A stretch of 64,000 bases of DNA from Xylona heveae TC161 (lineage: Eukaryota > Ascomycota > Xylonomycetes > Xylonales > Xylonaceae), in assembly GCF_001619985.1 (NCBI RefSeq), contig NW_017264203.1, positions 496,001-560,000 of the forward strand. Direction: 5' to 3'. This document shows positions 58,145 to 64,000 of the stretch, one piece after another (positions within the stretch are counted from its first letter, which is position 1; each line of letters begins with the position of its first letter). Made by a program: the position numbers and the translations under genes. Below the pieces are notes generated by a model that was not told the DNA's origin, searched no databases, and was given only the letters and a program-made list of their open reading frames with translations.

Positions 58145-60767
58145 TCATACTGAAAGTCCCTCAACAGGCGCATTGACACCCGCGGCCACAGCTCCGTAGA
58201 CTTTGATCGGAACAGCGACTTCGAAACTCTCGCATGCGAGACCCTCCACTGCAGCCATGACCAGGGCTCGGTCATCTCGAGATACTTCTTCAAGCAGCAT
58301 AGCTCCACGGCCTTCTCCATCTCCTCCTTCCACTGCTTGTTGTTCATCCTCTTCTTCTTCGTCAGATGGGCTAGGTGTGACAAATTCCACACGAAGTCTC
58401 CACTCTAAACTCACTCCGCTGGTCAGAAACTCCGGGCTCGCATTGACTGGTATGCTCGGGCGAAATGACACCCTTCGAGCGAATAAGGTTGATTCTAACT
58501 GCGACGCATGAACACGACGGGTCACTCGTTGGATACTTGCGCCGGATCGAAGTGCTATGGCGGGATCGACTTTTTCAGAACTCTCCAGCGCAGCATGTAC
58601 GGAGTAACAAGGCAAATCCGCATTTTTAAAGTCAATCACAGCAGTCAAGGTCTCCCCAAGCCGGTACGCTGGCCGTGCAAGCATTAGTACCGCAACGCGT
58701 CGACCATTTCGAGCAATTTCGAAACGATTCGTGCTCTGATTTGTAGCAGTCCTGGCGTTACTGCGCAAGATGGCAAAATCTATCGCTTCCTTGCTGGATA
58801 TTCCTCCCTCGCCACTAGACATCCGATGAGGCGGCACGACATCCGTCGGGGATATGAGTCCGTAGCTGCTACTCCGACGAGGGGCTTCAAGCAGGGTATC
58901 TGCATATGAAAGAAAATCCTCCAGGGATGATTCTTTCTGCTTCGGACGACTTGTTTTCTTGTTCCAAAAAGTCTCAAGATCCGTCAGCGCCATATTTCCC
59001 GGAATGCTTTGAGTCCGAGCCAGATCCCGGAGGATGATGTAAGGAGACATCAAATCATGCCCCAAGACCTCCCCTCGTCCTGAAAAGTGTCAGTAAACTA
59101 CACAGCAACATTGATTTGAGAAGTCCATACCATTGACAGCACCAAAGACACGGAAAGGTACTTCGACCTGCGAGACCAACTGTTTGCTTTTAAGTGTCCC
59201 TGCACGCTGGGTCCCTATGACGAGGTTGTAGGAGACCTTGATTGCCTTGCCCTTATGGCTTGCTGGTAGTCCTCGTGGAAGTGTGAAGCTATACGTGTAA
59301 CTTCTGCTCTCACCCGGAGCGAGTCGGAGGTCGACAAAAAGAATGGATTGGGGGGTTGAAATCAGCGGTATCGATTTGGCGCTGGCGATTCCCCTCATTT
59401 CTTTAATGCTGCTAAGTTCACCTGCACCAAGGAGACTGCCAATTGATTCACCAATGTTGCTCCAGCCAAAAGCACCAAAAATGCCGCTTTCTCTCTTACT
59501 CTTTTCAACTCCAACTACGCCACCGCCACCATGGCCCCCAACCACACCTTTCCTCTTCACTTCCTCAAACGGCGCCTGATTGATTAGGGATCCATCTAAG
59601 GTAAAAGATCCTTGAATTTGGACGTATCCCATCATGAGATTTTCTGGAGATTGCGGATGGCTTGTAGGGTTTATATGAGAAATGCTACGGAGATGATTTG
59701 GCCTTTGCGGAGCTTTGTTCAAGAGTTGCGGCCCGTACTCCGAAGCCAAAGTTTCGGTTGAATTATTACTCAAAGAATAAAATTCACCGCTACTTCTGGG
59801 TGTGGCATTCATGCTCGATCCAGCAAGCACTTTCGTCGTAGGATTTAGATGCTCAAGATTCGGCCCGCTCAGCTCGGGAGGCTTAGGTGATTGCTGTCGT
59901 GATAATGGAACTGGATTTTTGTTATTTGAAGATGACCCCGCAAAAGTTTGCGGGTTAGGAGATGGAGGTTCTATTTGTGGAGAAGCGGCGGGAAATTTGA
60001 AATTCTGCGAAAAGGAACCAGACGGTTTTCTTAGAGGCCGACCCGGGTCTGGCGTACCGGACGCACTGGGCCGGGCTGAAGTTCGTCTTGAGGATCGCAG
60101 AGATGAAGATGGATCTGACCCGTTTTCGAGAGGTATAAGAGGGGATGTGCTTCGAAGCATAGGAGAAGCTTGGGTGCTTGACCGGTGTCCTAGTGGTGCT
60201 GCTGACATTAGCTAAGAGACCCAAACATAAGGAAGCATTGATCCAATGGTGGAGCATACAGGGAGGTGGCCTTGCTCTGTTTGGAAGAATTTGCAAGCTT
60301 GCTGAGCGTGCATGATTCCGTGTGGGCTTGATTGTAGGGAGAGCGCTGCCATGAATAGGAGGCTCTTCGGGGAGGGCATCACTGCCGACGGAGAGGATTG
60401 ACACCGATCGTTTGTGTGCATTACCAGGTGTGTATGAACCATTACTTCGGCCGCTCCAAGGACTTGACGGATGAGGACTTGATATATTGCTTGAGGGAAC
60501 ATTCAAGGAAAGAGTCGGTCGATGCCCACGAGCTTGCGATGCAAGGGCAGCAGGATTTCGACTCATAGACGCATCCGATAAGGGGACCTGAAACGGAGTG
60601 ATCTTTCTTTGTCGCTCCCCTCTTGGCATGAATCCGTTCACAGTCGAGGCACGAGATTCATCTCGAGCGACGTTCTTGAAGGTAATTATGCACTCTACAT
60701 CTTCCCCCGCGAAGACCGTCTGCTCTTTCCATTGTACGTAGACGCGGATATTTGAAGTGACTGACAT
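58145..60767 (-). CDS. RGP1: Rgp1, subunit of the Ric1-Rgp1 exchange factor for Ypt6
   Basis: Partner of Ric1 in the Golgi-located GEF that activates the Rab GTPase Ypt6 (Rab6) for endosome-to-Golgi traffic. Three exons (60767-60260, 60201-59131, 59079-58145) give 837 residues. The N-terminal arrestin-like strand NIRVYVQWKEQTVFAGEDVE is diagnostic. A long Ser/Pro-rich insertion (about 50-350) follows. The Rgp1 core resumes with YVQIQGSFTLDGSLINQAPF, then LFVDLRLAPGESRSYTYSF and LPASHKGKAIKVSYNLVIGT. The end includes FRVFGAVNGRGEVLGHDLMS and VSLEWRLRVEFVTPS. The last ~40 residues before the end contain an acidic EEEEDEQQ loop. The acceptor of exon 2 is a tandem CAGCAG, both choices in frame. 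Confidence 0.9.
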
Positions 60768-61477
60768 TTCGCCAACAAGAGCCCTGTACTGGCAAATGAA
60801 CACGTCACTGTTCTAAGCAATTTCATTAGAGTCGAGATGTAGAGGTGCGCTCTACCAGTGACAGGGTAGATGTGGCATAGTTGTTGTGGCTTTGGCACGA
60901 GAGACGAGGATAACAAGAAATTTGCAACCAAAATAATAAGATGGACTTCCAAAAGAATATATTTGAAATATCAAGACTGGATAAATGTATCTGGATAGGA
61001 AGTTGTATAAGAGCTCTGTTTGCAGAAGCCGCCCGAAGATATGGAGCCACAGATTGAAAGTGTTATATTGCGGTCTCACTTCCGCGTCCGGGGGGTTTCC
61101 ACCGTCATTGGCGAGGTCTCCGCTGCCAATTGACGTTTCGGCTGGGCGACATCCCCTCGGGTGTCGTTCACCCCCGACCCGTCGCTGAAACCCCAGGTTC
61201 CTGACAACTGCATTGCATTCAAATGGTAAACGCCACAGTATCTCAAGACACCAAAGACACAGAGTGATAATAATGATAAAACTAATACCAGAAAGTGAAA
61301 GGCCTATCGATGCAATAATCAATTGATTTACAATTATGCATAATTCCGTAGTTTGTGCTGCTCTAGTCCCAAAATCTCCTGACACAAGCTCCATAATTGC
61401 ACGCTTGTAAACTTTCAGGAAGTTTCCATATTTCCAGAATGCGCCGATCTCCAAAATTTGTTAAAGTATATAAAGTA
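60768..61477. promoter_or_regulatory. RGP1 promoter region and RRG9 3' side
   Basis: 710 bases between two minus-strand genes. A 200-codon minus-strand frame (60852-61454) spans it but shows no family and is AT-rich at both ends. A CCAAT box on the minus strand (ATTGG near 61125-61128 context) fits a promoter. It is not called a gene. Confidence 0.35.
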
Positions 61478-62671
61478 TTATAAGATTCGATCGGACAGGG
61501 ACTCCTCATCGTCCATGTCAGCAGAGTTCCTTGAAGAAAACCCCCCACCATGGCCACTTGTTCCGCTATGAGATTTCCATGGTTTGTTGCGCTGATTATG
61601 GACACGTCTCTGATGGAAGCTACGCCCCTCAGAATCCCTATCAACACCCATTTCCCGCCATTTCTTTGGTGGCTTGACTCCGAGCTCGACCATTTTGCCC
61701 CAGATATTCTTCCCTCGGTTCTCCCATCTTTGCAACCTTTTCGCCCGTTCCTCTTCGCTGGGGCGCCAATTGCTCTTCAATATTCTTCGAATAGCTTCTG
61801 GAGACACATGGAACTGTTCAGCCAGATAAGGTGTTGTATATTTGTCCGGATATTGTTCATGTAAAGCCCGGATACCTTCCACGGCGTCAGGAGAGAGGCG
61901 TTTTCGAGGCGCCCACGCTTGTCCGCTTAACTTCTCTTTTAGAGCATCCTTCTGAATTTGCCATGGTTCAAGCCTTCGGTTGGTTGGGAGCCGTATTGCG
62001 TCCCTGTGAGCCTCTCTTGGCGGGAAATGAATACCGCGTTTGCTCTCCTCACCGGTTTCCTTCGACTTCTTGGACTGGCGTGAATATATTGGGGTCTCGA
62101 TAGACTTTGCTGACGGGTATTCCTCTTCTCGATTTGACTCTGACCTCTGAATGGGTGCGCGTGCGTCCCTTGCGTCTAACTTTGCAAACGATTTCTTTGC
62201 GTGTGATAAACTGTTATGTCTTTTCGTTTCTAGTTGCGGCGGGGGCTCATCCGCAAGGGCGACAGCCTCGCCTTGCGTTAACGAATCTTGCCGCACCTTG
62301 AGGGAGTCCGCAAAGGGTTCGTGGTCCAAATTTGGTTCTTTTCTTGCCTGAGTGGTTGTCGAATTATCTGTTTCTGTCGAGCCGGTTGTCGAATGCGAAA
62401 CTGTCGGTGCAGATTCCTGTGTCGCAGAAGTAGCGTAGCCACGGTAGCCTTCCTTTCCAGCCGAAGCCATTCTAGCGTGACCAGATGAAGAATATAGACT
62501 GTTTTGAAGCCATGGCTGTTGGCGGATAGGGTTGTGAACAATGTATGACCGCCTTGCGCTGGAGTGAAATGGCGTTCTCGCAGTTGAGAGTGCAAGTGAC
62601 TGTGTCCGCAAGCCGAGTGTCTCGCGAAGGAAAATATTTAACACTGTCACAGAACAAGCTGAGCAGGGCAT
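61478..62671 (-). CDS. RRG9: Required for respiratory growth protein 9 (Rrg9, neugrin family)
   Basis: Mitochondrial matrix protein needed for maintenance of the mitochondrial genome in yeast; the animal relative neugrin works with 16S rRNA assembly. It is one exon of 397 residues. An in-frame ATG 31 codons upstream exists, but the chosen start MPCSACSVTVLNIFLRETLG gives a better mitochondrial presequence (Arg-rich, few acids). The middle is polar and disordered. The conserved domain is at about residues 235-310: RRLEPWQIQKDALKEKLSGQ, AWAPRKRLSPDAVEGIRALH, then YTTPYLAEQFHVSPEAIRRI and LKSNWRPSEEE, with a helix-turn-helix look. The C-terminus is basic and then acidic. Confidence 0.88.
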   Translation of the reverse strand: MPCSACSVTVLNIFLRETLGLRTQSLALSTARTPFHSSARRSYIVHNPIRQQPWLQNSLYSSSGHARMASAGKEGYRGYATSATQESAPTVSHSTTGSTETDNSTTTQARKEPNLDHEPFADSLKVRQDSLTQGEAVALADEPPPQLETKRHNSLSHAKKSFAKLDARDARAPIQRSESNREEEYPSAKSIETPIYSRQSKKSKETGEESKRGIHFPPREAHRDAIRLPTNRRLEPWQIQKDALKEKLSGQAWAPRKRLSPDAVEGIRALHEQYPDKYTTPYLAEQFHVSPEAIRRILKSNWRPSEEERAKRLQRWENRGKNIWGKMVELGVKPPKKWREMGVDRDSEGRSFHQRRVHNQRNKPWKSHSGTSGHGGGFSSRNSADMDDEESLSDRIL

Positions 62672-63114
62672 GACCGTATAAAGTGAGGGAAAATCGAAGA
62701 AAGGGAACGTTTCCTTTCCAGCTCCTATCCAGACGAGTCTGAGGCGAAAGCAAAATAAAGTCAAACGCTTGTTCTCGACCCCGGAAAATTATACGACTGC
62801 GCTTTCATACCAATGGTGCAACAATTTGGGACACTACTCCGGTAGGACACTTGACCCTCGGAAATGCTGGCAGTGTCCGCGACCAGCCTTTGGTACTTCA
62901 TTGCAATAAATTCAAAAATGAATCAAGAGTTTGAAGATTGGTTTATTCGTTATGACTAGCCTAACAATAACAAATTTTCATGTGCTGTAAATCAGAGCTA
63001 TTCCCCTAATATATTCTAATATGCGTTTTAAGGTGTTACTACCTAGGTATAACATGACGTCTATAGAATGAGATGTGGCACAGAGCCTGCTAAAAAGGAG
63101 AGTGATACTCCAAA
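62672..63114. promoter_or_regulatory. RRG9 promoter region and GIT1-like gene 3' side
   Basis: 443 bases between two minus-strand genes, with AT-rich sequence at about 62880-63060 and nothing specific to annotate. Confidence 0.35.
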
Positions 63115-64000
63115 TCAAGCCTCCTGCTTGACAAAAGCAGGGGGAGCCGCCTCATCAGCCAGAGCAGCCAGATCATTCTCTCCCATTTCATGATCCCAGC
63201 CATGCGCCACCAGATAAGCGCGAAACTTCTCATCTTCAATAGCAAGATCGTCGCCAGAGATATCTGGTACAAACAGCCAAGTCACTAAGATACCCGAAAT
63301 ACCACAAATTGCAGCAATGATGAAAGTCCACTTCTTTCCGAGGTGCCGCTGAACCGGAGTGAACGCCTGAGTACCAACAGCAGCACCCGCCTTGCCAAAG
63401 GCAGCAGAGAGACCATAGCAGGTACCTCTAACACCAGTCGCATAGCCCTCAGAGGAGAGCAAGCCTAGCATGTCGCCGGGACCTAGGTTTCCAGAAGATT
63501 GCATCAAGCCGTAGAAGACAACAAAAAGAGGGACAATCTTGATGATGCGATCGTAGGCGCAGCCAATGATGAGACCAAAAACAAGGAAGCCACCAAAACC
63601 AAGCATCATGGTATTCTTTCGGCCGAGTGGCCTGCATAAGAGAGCGCCAATAGCAACGCCCGGAAGGGCAATGGCGCCAAGAAGCAGTTGCCATTCGGCC
63701 GTGGATTTAATACTGCCGTCCTTTACAACTGAAGAAAGGATGGTTCCGGAGAAAATGCCGTTGGGGAACGTGACGAAATCGTAGAGGAACCACGCCCCAC
63801 AAGTTCCGAGCAAGGATTTCCAATAGTATCGAAGAATCAAAAGATAGGGAACCCTCTTCTGAATCGCTCCGCGACGATAAAGTTTCGAGTTGAGCATCTT
63901 GATTCGGAAGTAGAAGATGACCAAAGGGAAAATGCAGCCGATACCGAAGCAGACACGCCATAGGGTCGACAGATGCGCCATTCCAGTGCAGGAGTAGACG
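63115..64000 (-). CDS. GIT1-like MFS transporter, C-terminal part
   Basis: Major facilitator of the phosphate:H+ symporter/organophosphate branch, close to yeast Git1, which takes up glycerophosphoinositol. The gene runs off the right edge. The frame is open to base 64000, so the ATG at 63981 is probably internal. About 294 residues are seen: TLWRVCFGIGCIFPLVIFYF (segment 6), the loop YRRGAIQKRVPYLLILRYY, and GTCGAWFLYDFVTFPNGIFS, a block typical of Git1-type proteins. Then LCRPLGRKNTMMLGFGG (the MFS repeat motif between segments 8 and 9), YGLMQSSGNLGPGDMLGLLS and ATGVRGTCYGLSAAFGKAGA. The C-terminal tail is acidic (DISGDDLAIEDEKF). No intron occurs in this part. Git1 assignment is good at family level; substrate is inference. 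Confidence 0.82.
   Translation of the reverse strand, partial: VYSCTGMAHLSTLWRVCFGIGCIFPLVIFYFRIKMLNSKLYRRGAIQKRVPYLLILRYYWKSLLGTCGAWFLYDFVTFPNGIFSGTILSSVVKDGSIKSTAEWQLLLGAIALPGVAIGALLCRPLGRKNTMMLGFGGFLVFGLIIGCAYDRIIKIVPLFVVFYGLMQSSGNLGPGDMLGLLSSEGYATGVRGTCYGLSAAFGKAGAAVGTQAFTPVQRHLGKKWTFIIAAICGISGILVTWLFVPDISGDDLAIEDEKFRAYLVAHGWDHEMGENDLAALADEAAPPAFVKQEA

Noticed and set aside
60852-61454. 200-codon open frame on the minus strand with a hydrophobic segment
   Set aside because: It lies in the RGP1 promoter region just after the RRG9 stop, with no recognisable domain and AT-rich composition. It could be reconsidered only with transcript support.

Overview
The window is nuclear DNA of a filamentous ascomycete (Pezizomycotina; Eurotiomycetes is my best guess, from protein flavour only). 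Most introns are 45-100 bases with GTAAGT/GTATGT-like donors, CTAAC/CTGAC-like branch sites and AG acceptors. Genes lie on both strands about 2-3 kb apart, and nearly every recognisable product is a conserved eukaryotic housekeeping protein. I see no rRNA, tRNA, CRISPR array, intact transposon, virus-like element or secondary-metabolite cluster.

Layout. 0-9.4 kb: 5' end of COX12 (minus), a B12D/NDUFA4-like respiratory protein, an RRM protein, SEC31, RPS10 and SDE2. 10-16 kb: mitochondrial GTPase GEP3, GET2, mitoribosomal MRP49 and a tetraspanin. 17-24 kb: HUL4-type HECT ubiquitin ligase, a low-complexity block and RPL15. 25.6-28.4 kb: a PSP1-domain protein. 28.6-34.1 kb: 5.6 kb without a convincing gene. 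34-41 kb: NFU1, a zinc-finger HIT protein and a large protein joining a degenerate Ras-like domain to a RasGEF. 41-47.6 kb: two sparse stretches around one conserved unknown gene. 47.6-64 kb: a GH63-like glycosidase, ATP synthase OSCP (ATP5), MOB1, an MCT-type transporter, RGP1, RRG9 and the C-terminal part of a GIT1-like transporter that runs off the right edge.

Functional grouping. Seven genes act in mitochondria (COX12, the B12D protein, GEP3, MRP49, NFU1, ATP5, RRG9). Three serve the secretory pathway (SEC31, GET2, RGP1). Three concern signalling or protein turnover (RasGEF, MOB1, HUL4). There are two cytosolic ribosomal proteins. They are not operons, but several pairs are divergent with short shared promoters: COX12/B12D, RRM/SEC31, RPS10/SDE2, MRP49/tetraspanin and NFU1/zf-HIT.

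No clearly new biological system is visible. The most interesting points are gene-structure oddities: an apparent 3-base exon in COX12, a start codon split by an intron in RPS10, exons of 13, 16, 23 and 29 bases, a probable GC-AG intron in GET2 and tandem acceptor sites. Beyond these stand the Ras-like/RasGEF fusion with damaged nucleotide-binding motifs and the gene-poor 28.6-34.1 kb stretch. All exon structures were inferred by eye from splice signals, reading frame and remembered family sequence; none is supported by transcripts here.
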